Source: Flavobacterium sp. M31R6
GTDB lineage: Bacteria > Bacteroidota > Bacteroidia > Flavobacteriales > Flavobacteriaceae
Direction of reading: 5' to 3'
Length of the DNA: 64,000 nt
NCBI RefSeq assembly: GCF_013284035.1
Contig: NZ_CP054141.1
Coordinates: 3,038,001 to 3,102,000 of the forward strand
Numbering within the stretch: position 1 is the stretch's first letter; the number at the start of each line of letters is the position of its first letter. The notes beneath the pieces are model-generated. The model made no database searches. It saw only the letters and a list, made by a program, of their open reading frames with translations, and had not been told where the DNA came from. Positions 27,185 to 35,494 of the stretch are shown one piece after another. A program made the position numbers and the translations under genes.

Positions 27185-29113
27185 ATGTTAAAGAGTAATA
27201 TAGATAAGTCGACAGGATTTGAAAAAAGATTTGAGAACATCAACACCGTAGTTTTTGACAACTCAACTTCAGCTTCGGTGGCTGTTGCAAAAGAAATAGC
27301 AAATCTTATCCAAACAAAGCAAGGAAATAATGAAGCTTGTATATTGGGATTGGCAACGGGTTCTTCCCCAAAGGGATTATATGCTGAATTGGTGCGTTTG
27401 CACAAAGAAGAAGGCTTGAGTTTCAAAAACGTAATTTCATTCAATTTGGATGAATATTATCCAATGGAACCGGATTCCATAAACAGCTATGTGCGATTTA
27501 TGAAAGAATTGTTGTTTAACCAGGTTGATATTTTACCTGAAAACGTCCATATTCCAGATGGAACTTTGTCAAAAGAAGAAATTGCGGATTATTGTGCCGA
27601 TTATGAAGCCAAAATAGAGGCTTTGGGAGGCATTGATTTGCAGATTCTGGGAATTGGCGGTAACGGTCATATCGGATTCAATGAATCGGGTTCGTTGCAG
27701 AATTCCAAAACGAGATTGGTGGCATTGGACCATATCACAAGAGTGGCAGCAAGTGGAGATTTCAAAGGGTTAAGCAATACTCCAAGAACAGCAATCACAT
27801 TAGGTGTTAAAAAAATAATGGAAGCCAAACAAGTTATTTTAATGGCTTGGGGCGAAGGAAAATCAAACATCATCAAGGCTTCTGTAGAAGGTACTGTGAC
27901 CAACCAAATACCGGCTTCCTTTTTGCAGGAACACAAAAGTGCCCTGTTTGTTTTGGACAAAGAAGCTTCTTCAAAATTGACCAGAATCAACACTCCTTGG
28001 TTGGTCGAAAAAATTGTGTGGACCGACAAATTGATTCGAAAAGCAGTATTAGGGTTGGCCCTTCATTTAAAAAAACCAATTCTGATGCTTACCGATGCGG
28101 ATTACATCGAAAACGGAATGAGCGATTTATTAGCCGATTCAGGTCCAGCGTACGACATCAACATCAAAATATTCAACAAATTACAGAATACGATTACCGG
28201 ATGGCCTGGAGGGAAACCCAATGCAGATGATTCCAACAGACCCGAAAGAGCCGAACCATCCAGAAAAAGAGTGCTGATTTTCAGTCCGCATCCAGATGAT
28301 GACATTATCAGTATGGGAGGTACTTTCATGAGACTGCAGCAGCAGGGACATGAAGTACATGTAGCTTATCAAACCTCTGGAAATATTGCCGTTGCCGATG
28401 ATGAAGCCTTGCGATTTGCACGTTTTGTTTGTGATTACAATGAAAAATTTGCAATACAAAGTGCTGAAGCGGAGGACATCTATAAAAAGGCCGAAGCCTT
28501 TCTTAAAAACAAAAAAGTCAGTAAAATAGACATTCCGGAAGTTCGATACTTGAAAGGGCTAATCAGAAAAGGAGAAGCCCGAGCAACGGCTCACTTCGTA
28601 GGTTTGCCAGACGAACAAATTCATTTTATGGAACTTCCTTTCTATGAAACGGGAACCATCGAGAAAAAACCTTTGGGAGAAGAAGACATTCAGTTGACGA
28701 TGGCGCTTATCGAAAAGATAAAACCGCATCAAATCTATGCGGCCGGTGATTTGGCGGATCCGCACGGTACTCATAAAGTGTGTCTGGATGCCATTTTTGA
28801 AGCCACCAGACGTCTTAAACCAAAAGATTTTATGAAAGATTGCTGGGTTTGGCTATACAGAGGCGCTTGGCAGGAATGGGGAATTGATGAGATTGAGATG
28901 GCCGTTCCGATGAGTCCGGATCAGGTATTGGAAAAAAGACAGGGAATATTCAAGCACCAATCCCAAAAAGACGGTGTGGTTTTCCAAGGATCCGATGCTA
29001 GGGAATTCTGGCAAAGAGCCGAAGACAGAAATAGAGAGACGGCAATGTTTTATCAACAGCTCGGACTTGCCACTTATGCGGCTATGGAGGCTTTCGTTAG
29101 ATGGGAATATTAA
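27185..29113 (+). CDS. nagB: Glucosamine-6-phosphate deaminase fused to a PIG-L-type domain
   Basis: A 642-residue fusion of the kind common in Bacteroidota. Residues 1-285 are NagB: substrate loop GLATGSSPKG (55-64), catalytic LDEYYP with Asp89, and GIGGNGHIGFNE with His162 and Glu167. Residues about 360-620 form a PIG-L/LmbE zinc-hydrolase domain (SPHPDDD at 367-373, and a second zinc histidine in DPHGTHK). NagB converts glucosamine-6-phosphate to fructose-6-phosphate and ammonia. The PIG-L fold includes N-acetylglucosaminide deacetylases, but the function of this fused copy is not settled. No NagA deacetylase is encoded in the window, so the PIG-L domain or a distant gene must supply deacetylation if the substrate is N-acetylated. 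It is the last gene of the operon. Confidence 0.9.
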   Translation: MLKSNIDKSTGFEKRFENINTVVFDNSTSASVAVAKEIANLIQTKQGNNEACILGLATGSSPKGLYAELVRLHKEEGLSFKNVISFNLDEYYPMEPDSINSYVRFMKELLFNQVDILPENVHIPDGTLSKEEIADYCADYEAKIEALGGIDLQILGIGGNGHIGFNESGSLQNSKTRLVALDHITRVAASGDFKGLSNTPRTAITLGVKKIMEAKQVILMAWGEGKSNIIKASVEGTVTNQIPASFLQEHKSALFVLDKEASSKLTRINTPWLVEKIVWTDKLIRKAVLGLALHLKKPILMLTDADYIENGMSDLLADSGPAYDINIKIFNKLQNTITGWPGGKPNADDSNRPERAEPSRKRVLIFSPHPDDDIISMGGTFMRLQQQGHEVHVAYQTSGNIAVADDEALRFARFVCDYNEKFAIQSAEAEDIYKKAEAFLKNKKVSKIDIPEVRYLKGLIRKGEARATAHFVGLPDEQIHFMELPFYETGTIEKKPLGEEDIQLTMALIEKIKPHQIYAAGDLADPHGTHKVCLDAIFEATRRLKPKDFMKDCWVWLYRGAWQEWGIDEIEMAVPMSPDQVLEKRQGIFKHQSQKDGVVFQGSDAREFWQRAEDRNRETAMFYQQLGLATYAAMEAFVRWEY

Positions 29114-29128
29114 ATTCCTTTCTATTTT

Positions 29129-29165
29129 AATATTAAAAGGGGGTAAATTGCCCCCTTTTAATATT
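29129..29165. terminator. Strong bidirectional terminator between nagB and the cupin gene
   Basis: A perfect 15-bp stem of AATATTAAAAGGGGG and its complement around a seven-base loop, with five consecutive G-C pairs and T-rich outer arms on both strands. It ends the plus-strand kinase-nagB operon and the minus-strand second glycan operon. Confidence 0.85.
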
Positions 29166-29169
29166 AAAT

Positions 29170-29685
29170 TTATCTGCCAAAATCATCCTGCAAACGAATA
29201 ATATCTTCTTCATCTGAAGGATTTTCTGGATCAGTATGTTCCCAAATCTCGGCAACTACTCCCCAAGATTCTAATCCGATTAAGCAATGACGTTCCCCTT
29301 TATCCATTTCTATAAAAGTGCCAGGTCCAAGCTCTTGAATTTCTCCTTCTTCATCTGTCATACTGGTCTTCACTCCTACTACACTAGACAATATCACCCA
29401 AATTTCCGCTCTTCGAAAATGATATTGCCATGACAAACGTTTATGGGGAGCCACAACCAAAATCTTTGGACTTAGCTTATTGGCAATTGCAATCGCTTCC
29501 ATCTCAAGATGCGGAAAAAATTTGGCCGCAAAAGCACCAGCCTGACTTTCATCAATTACAAAAAAACCTCCCCATGGTCTAGTCTGGTCTTCTTGAACAA
29601 CTGTGAAGTTATCTTTTTTTAATTCAGCAGCAATTTGCTCAAAAACAGCACTTTTATCTAAATTATTTGAGATTTTTAAATTCAT
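29170..29685 (-). CDS. Cupin protein similar to type II mannose-6-phosphate isomerase domain
   Basis: A 171-residue single cupin. The RPWGGFFVID opening, KRLSWQYHFRRAEIWVIL (metal-site histidine region, about 83-100) and GERHCLIGLES (about 130-140) are the pattern of the C-terminal isomerase domain of type II phosphomannose isomerases. Such proteins interconvert mannose-6-phosphate and fructose-6-phosphate; free-standing copies are less well characterised. It follows the GH13 gene by 56 bp and is the last gene of the second operon, where a mannose-releasing GH130 enzyme is also encoded. A mannose catabolic role is therefore reasonable. Confidence 0.68.
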   Translation of the reverse strand: MNLKISNNLDKSAVFEQIAAELKKDNFTVVQEDQTRPWGGFFVIDESQAGAFAAKFFPHLEMEAIAIANKLSPKILVVAPHKRLSWQYHFRRAEIWVILSSVVGVKTSMTDEEGEIQELGPGTFIEMDKGERHCLIGLESWGVVAEIWEHTDPENPSDEEDIIRLQDDFGR

Positions 29686-29741
29686 TTTTTTAGTTTCATT
29701 TTTAATATAAATGTTCTGCTTGAAATCAAAGTTTGTTAATT

Positions 29742-31364
29742 CTAATTTCTGTAAATAATAAAATCGTTTGTTTTTAATTTGGTACTGCCCATTAAAATTT
29801 TTCCATCTTTTGGAAGGTTCATTTTCTTTTCCGAACCAAAATTAATAACGACTGTAATTTGATCTCCTTCAAAAGATCGAGTGAACAAAATTTGGTCGTC
29901 TTTATGCTCAAGTCTAGTGTAAGTACCGTATTGTAAGACTTTTTCATTATTTCTTAAAGCAATCAACTTTTTATAGCTATTAAGAATTGAATTTTCACTG
30001 TTCAATAACTCTTGTACATTGTTTTTTTGATAATCAGAATTAATTTTAATCCATGTTTTCTCGTTTGAAAATCCTGCAAAAGCATTCCCATTCCACTGCA
30101 TTGGACTTCGCGATTTATCACGATTGTGTTCATTTCCTTCCAAAAGTGCTTCAACAGGATTTTTACCTTTGGCAAGAGCCAATTGATAATGCGTTTTTCC
30201 CTGAATATCCACCATTTCTTCCAGATTATTCGCGATGATATTGTGCATCCCGATTTCTTCACCATAGTACACAAAAGGAACTCCTTTGGCGGTAAGCATC
30301 AAAGCCGCTAATGCCAAAGCTCTGTCAGGATTTCCATCTGCCAATCGGTCAATCATTCGAGGCATATCATGACTTCCAAAAAACAAAGTTGGGTAATTAC
30401 TCATGTTTTTTTCCATGCTTTGCAACTCATCAAAAATGCGTTGTGAAGAAAATATTTTTATACTTCCAAAGTTGAAATTAAAAACCACATCCAATAAATC
30501 CTGTGATTGATATTGTTTCAGCACTTCAATTTTATCGCTCCCAATTTCTCCAACTATAAAACGATTATCATACTCGTTTACAGTCGATTTTATGATTCGC
30601 ATGGCATTTTTAACACCCGATTGATCAATATCATTTATGTGTTGTTGCTGCCCATCTTTAAAAGAATTATCGATTGTAATTCCGTCAGTGTTTAAAAAAT
30701 TAATCACGTCCAGTCGAAAACCATCTACACCACTGTCCAACCAAAATCGAAGTGCTTTTTGAACCTCAGCAACAACTTTTGGATTAGACCAGTTGAGATC
30801 TGCCATTTTTTTATCAAACTTATGATAATAGTATTGATTGGTCAGTGTGTCCTTTTCCCAAGCCGTTCCTCCAAAAAAAGATTCCCAATTGTTCGGTTTA
30901 TCTTTCCAGATATAATAATCCCGATATTGATTATCAATAGATTTTCGAGATTCTTGAAACCACTTACAGTCGGTTGAAGTGTGATTCAAAACCATATCCA
31001 TAATGACTTTGATTCCTCTTTTATGGGCTTCTTTCAAAAAAATATCAAAATCGGCTTTACTTCCATAAGTAGGATCTACCTCGTAATAATTGGCAATATC
31101 ATAGCCATTATCCACTTTTGGTGAAGTAAGAAAAGGAGTCAACCAAATGCCTTTTATTCCCAACGATTGCAGGTAATCCAACTTGGAAGTCATTCCTTTA
31201 AAATCACCATAACCATCGCTATTGCTGTCTGCATAACTGGGCATATAGATTTGGTAAAAAACAGATTCTTTCCACCATTTATGTTCTGTATTCTGTGCCT
31301 TTACACAAACAAAATCAAACATAAAAAATGAAATCAACACCATGATTATAAATTTAGATTGCAT
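29742..31364 (-). CDS. GH13 alpha-glucosidase-like enzyme, secreted
   Basis: A 540-residue protein with a signal peptide (ends VKAQ) and the GH13 barrel beginning WWKESVFYQIYMPSY. Catalytic residues are in place: nucleophile Asp219 in DGFRLDV, acid/base Glu273 in VGEIG, transition-state Asp333 in FGSHDMPR, and the NHT motif at 127-129. The ADLNWSNP motif near 188-195 is characteristic of the oligo-1,6-glucosidase/alpha-glucosidase side of GH13 rather than true alpha-amylases. The usual Asn before the third-region His-Asp is Ser here. It starts 10 bp after the 573-aa gene. A periplasmic exo-alpha-glucosidase acting on short oligosaccharides is the best guess. Confidence 0.85.
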   Translation of the reverse strand: MQSKFIIMVLISFFMFDFVCVKAQNTEHKWWKESVFYQIYMPSYADSNSDGYGDFKGMTSKLDYLQSLGIKGIWLTPFLTSPKVDNGYDIANYYEVDPTYGSKADFDIFLKEAHKRGIKVIMDMVLNHTSTDCKWFQESRKSIDNQYRDYYIWKDKPNNWESFFGGTAWEKDTLTNQYYYHKFDKKMADLNWSNPKVVAEVQKALRFWLDSGVDGFRLDVINFLNTDGITIDNSFKDGQQQHINDIDQSGVKNAMRIIKSTVNEYDNRFIVGEIGSDKIEVLKQYQSQDLLDVVFNFNFGSIKIFSSQRIFDELQSMEKNMSNYPTLFFGSHDMPRMIDRLADGNPDRALALAALMLTAKGVPFVYYGEEIGMHNIIANNLEEMVDIQGKTHYQLALAKGKNPVEALLEGNEHNRDKSRSPMQWNGNAFAGFSNEKTWIKINSDYQKNNVQELLNSENSILNSYKKLIALRNNEKVLQYGTYTRLEHKDDQILFTRSFEGDQITVVINFGSEKKMNLPKDGKILMGSTKLKTNDFIIYRN

Positions 31365-31374
31365 AGCAAAACTT

Positions 31375-33096
31375 TTACTTTTTATGTTGAAAATTATAAT
31401 CTACCACAACACCATTAACCAACATTTTTGAACCCGAATAGGTTATTTTTCCATTAGAAGGAACGATAACAATAACAGCCGAATTTAATCCCGTGATTTT
31501 AATATTTGCGGAAGCAGAAACATTTTTTGCAACAAAACTACCTGCAACAGTATCATACAAATTCACTTTTTTACCTTTTCCAATTTTTATAGATACTGTT
31601 TTGTCCGTAGTATATGGATTGTAAAATAAAAACGAAGGATAAGCTTTGTCATGGAAAAAATCGGTGGCCAGTAAATTCAATTGCAAAATTCCATCTACAT
31701 CAGTTTTCTTGATGATACTACCAAAGATTCCGACATGCGCACTACCATAAACACTCAATTGTGATTCTTCTGGATTTTTACCGGGCACCCAAAGTGGTCC
31801 ATCTCCTTGTGCAACAGGAGCTGGCACATAATCATATTTATCGTAATTCGATTTTTTAATCATTCCTTCATAGGCGATTACCCCTTTTCCAGCATCGGCT
31901 AATTGTGGAATTGTTTCGTGCTCATCTGGCATATACTTTGGATAAAAAAAACGGGATGCATTTGCTGCATTCAACATCCATTTTCCAATAGCAGAGGCAT
32001 ACGATTGATTGTATCTAACCATTGGCACCAACGGCCAAGCCATATCATACGTATTCATCAAAAAGCCATAGCCTCCATGATCCACAGTGCTTCCTACTAT
32101 ACCGGAAATATCAAATCCATTCCAGTTTCCGACCAATACGCCCCAGCCTTCGCGACATACAGCCGTTCCGTCAAAAGTCCAACCCAACATTTTGTCGGTA
32201 TCAAAGTGAGTTCCTTCTTCGGCATTCATTTTTGCCGATAAATAGGCTCCAAATGGCATTAATAATTCATAGGTTGGATTTATTTTTTGTGATTCTAATG
32301 CTGCCATAGCGCTTTTTGCTCCCCTTAAATATTTTGGATCACCAAATTTTTTATAGGCAGAATATAAAACCCAAGCATGTCCAGCTGCTGCATCCGGTTG
32401 TGCGCAAATGGTATTTTTCATGGGTTGCATTTTGGCATAATCAAAATAGGAATAATCATAATTCCCATTCAAAACTACATCGGCCTCATAGAATTTATCA
32501 GCAATTTTTCTAGCTATTTTTTCCAATCCCGGTTCGTTTGGGTATTTGTCATATATCGCATAAAACAATAAATTAGGATACACATCATACCACCAATCTC
32601 GCCCATAACCACCTCCCAATAAAGCCACTTCGGGACAGGTATTGTTCATCATGATGTCCCAACTGGTTTCGCTGTTGAAATAATTTTTGGTCATGCCAAC
32701 ATAATTCAGTTTCTGCTGATTTGTTTTGTCAATCCCAACCAAACTGGCCCCCAATGTAGCACCCATAGTGGCCAGCGCTTCATGAAACATCCCTTTATTG
32801 TTAGTCCCTTGACGCACATCGGCCATAGCAGTATATAATCCCACAACTTCTTGCGGGTAATTTTTTCGGCTATTGTCTTTCCATACTAAAGGCCAATATT
32901 TGCCTTTTGCATTAAAATCGAACACTGTTTTATCAAAATCAAGTGCCAGTTTTTTATAATCAATGATTTCCAAATGAGCAGGAACATTGGGCATTTGTTC
33001 TACACGAGCTATCTTTTTTTGTACTGTTTGTGCTTCTATGCTGAGGCTGAAAAATAATAGCGCCGCGATAGCAATTTTAAAATAAGTTTTCATCAA
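31375..33096 (-). CDS. Secreted protein of unrecognised family (573 aa), predicted helical-barrel type
   Basis: I do not recognise the family. It has a signal peptide (ends SIEAQ) and a soluble body of about 450 residues rich in helices with Trp/Tyr/Gly motifs: GGGYGRDWWYDVYPNLLFYAIYD (around 166-188), GYGFLMNTYDMAWPLVPMVRYNQ (around 350-370) and CAQPDAAAGHAWVLYSAYKKFGD (around 240). It ends with a beta domain of about 100 residues. This composition resembles (alpha/alpha)6-barrel glycosidases or lyases. It is 29 bp downstream of the MFS transporter and 10 bp upstream of GH13, so it is clearly part of the second glycan operon. It is a candidate new carbohydrate-active enzyme. Confidence 0.6.
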   Translation of the reverse strand: MMKTYFKIAIAALLFFSLSIEAQTVQKKIARVEQMPNVPAHLEIIDYKKLALDFDKTVFDFNAKGKYWPLVWKDNSRKNYPQEVVGLYTAMADVRQGTNNKGMFHEALATMGATLGASLVGIDKTNQQKLNYVGMTKNYFNSETSWDIMMNNTCPEVALLGGGYGRDWWYDVYPNLLFYAIYDKYPNEPGLEKIARKIADKFYEADVVLNGNYDYSYFDYAKMQPMKNTICAQPDAAAGHAWVLYSAYKKFGDPKYLRGAKSAMAALESQKINPTYELLMPFGAYLSAKMNAEEGTHFDTDKMLGWTFDGTAVCREGWGVLVGNWNGFDISGIVGSTVDHGGYGFLMNTYDMAWPLVPMVRYNQSYASAIGKWMLNAANASRFFYPKYMPDEHETIPQLADAGKGVIAYEGMIKKSNYDKYDYVPAPVAQGDGPLWVPGKNPEESQLSVYGSAHVGIFGSIIKKTDVDGILQLNLLATDFFHDKAYPSFLFYNPYTTDKTVSIKIGKGKKVNLYDTVAGSFVAKNVSASANIKITGLNSAVIVIVPSNGKITYSGSKMLVNGVVVDYNFQHKK

Positions 33097-33125
33097 TTAA
33101 ATTTTAGAATAAAGATTAACGATTT

Positions 33126-34418
33126 TTAAACAATATGTTCTGCCACGTGATCTAGAACTTTAAGGTCGATAGGTTCCTCTTTTTCTGGAGAAAGAATATT
33201 CCCTTCGGCAATGATTTTTTTACTGATATAAATTGAACATAATTGCAAAAGCGCAATAATACCAATGGCATAACGCAAGGCAAAATCTTCGGAAAGCGTA
33301 TAATACAAAACCAAAAACGTTCCGGCTCCGCAAAGTCTTCCAACATACAATCCCGCTTCATGATTTAATATATAAGTGAATTCACCTCTTTTTTCGATAT
33401 GCGAAACAATATCAATAACTCTCAATTGAATCGGAAAATAAGCTAAATCCATTAGAGGTTTGGCTATCAATAATAGCAACAAAAATATAATCACCCCTGT
33501 TTTATTATAGAAAAATCCGTTCAAACAAGCTCCTAAGGCAAAAAGTACAAGTCCTGCCGTAAATATTTTTATCCGATCAGATGGTTTGGAAAAACGGCCT
33601 ATCAAGTAAATAACGATGGCCGCCAATACAGCTCCTATCGATTGTGCATTCCCCAATGCGCCTTCTTCTCCCAATAATTTAAAAATAAGCATCGCCGGAG
33701 CAGTTACCAAGAATCCTTGTGCCAAACCTTTGAATGTAGCTAAAGATAATAGTTTATACCATAACGGATGAAACTTGAAAAAGATATATTGTTTTTGTGC
33801 CGGGTTTTCAAATTTACCTCTGAAACAAACAATCGAAGCCACAATTGTGATTAGAAAAACAACTCCCGTAATGATAATATAGGCGCTATGTTTTTCAGCT
33901 TCGCCAGTTTTAGATTGAATAAACCAACCTATAGTGGCGGGAATTACTATGGCTATTATAGTATAGAAAAAAGTCTCCAAACCATAATAATAGTTACGGT
34001 TTTTGTCATTTGTAATGGCCAATGCCAAATAATCCCTGTTTGACCAATACAAACCAAACGACATTCCCATGGTAATCCCAGCGATTCCAATACCAGTTAA
34101 ATCCAATATTTTGAACGACATCATGATAATCATAGCAACACCGCTCATCATCATTCCCAAGGAATACAATTTACGAATATTAAAATGTTTCAACAGAAAA
34201 CCATTTAGTAAAAAGGTAAGCGGAATTCCGGTATAAATGGCCAATTGGTAAATAACCACTTTGGAGGTGTCATTTGAATTTCTCATGATGTAGGCCGCCA
34301 CGAAAATATCGATTACAGGCAACACCAAAGCATACACCAAATTGGTAAAAATTAGGATGCGAAAATTACGGGTTTGACTTTGAAAATGATCAATTTCAGT
34401 TTGAATTTTTTTAAACAT
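33126..34418 (-). CDS. MFS transporter of the second glycan operon
   Basis: A 430-residue protein with about 12 hydrophobic segments, opening at about residue 25 (LVYALVLPVIDIFVAAYI). It is a different MFS branch from the FucP-like protein at 25760-27142. The start codon overlaps the end of the GH130 gene by 8 bp, a strong sign of translational coupling. Because the GH130 enzyme lacks a signal peptide, this transporter probably carries its disaccharide or oligosaccharide substrate into the cytoplasm. Confidence 0.85.
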   Translation of the reverse strand: MFKKIQTEIDHFQSQTRNFRILIFTNLVYALVLPVIDIFVAAYIMRNSNDTSKVVIYQLAIYTGIPLTFLLNGFLLKHFNIRKLYSLGMMMSGVAMIIMMSFKILDLTGIGIAGITMGMSFGLYWSNRDYLALAITNDKNRNYYYGLETFFYTIIAIVIPATIGWFIQSKTGEAEKHSAYIIITGVVFLITIVASIVCFRGKFENPAQKQYIFFKFHPLWYKLLSLATFKGLAQGFLVTAPAMLIFKLLGEEGALGNAQSIGAVLAAIVIYLIGRFSKPSDRIKIFTAGLVLFALGACLNGFFYNKTGVIIFLLLLLIAKPLMDLAYFPIQLRVIDIVSHIEKRGEFTYILNHEAGLYVGRLCGAGTFLVLYYTLSEDFALRYAIGIIALLQLCSIYISKKIIAEGNILSPEKEEPIDLKVLDHVAEHIV

Positions 34419-35472
34419 GGTTAAATTTTAAAAGTGAATAGATTTCTTTTATTGAAAATTTAGCACCACACACAAATTCATCCGAAGCACCATAATAAAA
34501 TGTAATGGTATCTCCGTCTGGCTCCACAATGTGACCGTTTGTAAATACTACATTTCCGAAGAAACCGGTTAATTCGTATTCTTCTGTTGGAACCATAATT
34601 GGTAATTCCGTTTGTGCAATTACTTTTGAAGGATCTTCTAAATCCATTAAAAAAGCCCCCAAACAATACTGATGATTTTCGTTGGCACCATGATAAATTG
34701 ACAACCACCCTTTTTCTGTTTTTATTGGAGCAGCTCCTGCACCAACTCTTTTGCTATCCCAAAGACCTTTTCTTGTTTTGATAATGCATTTATGATTTCC
34801 CCAATGTACTCCATCCGGTGATGACGCAATCCATATATAATTCCCTCCAATATCAACACTGCTAGGGCGGTGAAGGGCATAGAACAGACCGTTTATTTTT
34901 TCTTCAAAAATGGCACAGTCTTTATTGTGAGCCGGCAAAATCATACCGTGTTTCTCAAATGTTTTCCAATCTGTGGTCGTGCGTAACCCTACTCCAACCC
35001 CATTGTCTGAAACTGATGTAAAAGTTAAATAATACTTTCCGTCGATTAGTGCCACTCTACAATCTTCTATTCCAAAAGTTTCAAGCATTCCCTCACCAAC
35101 TAAAAGTGGATAATCTTTTGGTTCGTAAAAATTGATTCCATCTTCACTACACAGCAACCTTAAATGAGAAAGTGTCGTTAGATAATCAACGCCTTTATAG
35201 TTAATAACCCTTGCGTCGGTGGCGATTAACTCGGGATCGTTGGTAGGAATTTCAATAATTTCTGTACCTGTTTCAGTAAGTATAGGAAATGAAATTATTC
35301 CTTCTTTTTGTTCGGGTCTTTCGGCAACTCTTACCAACAACCAAGTTTTACCCTCATATTGAAATACACCTGGATTTAACAAACACGTAATTTGTAAACC
35401 ATCAATGCTTGCCGGCAAATCTTTTGGTGATAATAATGGGTTTTGTTCGAATCGTTTTGCTATGTCTTTCAT
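34411..35472 (-). CDS. GH130 family beta-mannoside phosphorylase-like enzyme, cytoplasmic
   Basis: I choose the ATG at 35472 (353 aa), since the longer frame from 35511 would overlap the upstream gene. The five-bladed propeller features of GH130 are present: NPLLSP near 11, the general-acid region GIEDCRV at 134-140 (Asp137, Arg139), NKD at 183-185, LHRP with His201/Arg202, and YHGA near the end of the barrel. The Lys, His and Arg positions that bind phosphate in GH130 phosphorylases seem kept, so a phosphorylase (mannose-1-phosphate release) is more likely than a hydrolase. Cys replaces the usual Pro in the EDPR motif. There is no signal peptide. Neighbours suggest that the substrate is a mannosyl-glucose or related disaccharide. 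Confidence 0.85.
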   Translation of the reverse strand: MKDIAKRFEQNPLLSPKDLPASIDGLQITCLLNPGVFQYEGKTWLLVRVAERPEQKEGIISFPILTETGTEIIEIPTNDPELIATDARVINYKGVDYLTTLSHLRLLCSEDGINFYEPKDYPLLVGEGMLETFGIEDCRVALIDGKYYLTFTSVSDNGVGVGLRTTTDWKTFEKHGMILPAHNKDCAIFEEKINGLFYALHRPSSVDIGGNYIWIASSPDGVHWGNHKCIIKTRKGLWDSKRVGAGAAPIKTEKGWLSIYHGANENHQYCLGAFLMDLEDPSKVIAQTELPIMVPTEEYELTGFFGNVVFTNGHIVEPDGDTITFYYGASDEFVCGAKFSIKEIYSLLKFNHV

Positions 35473-35494
35473 AATTATATATTTTAATCTTATT

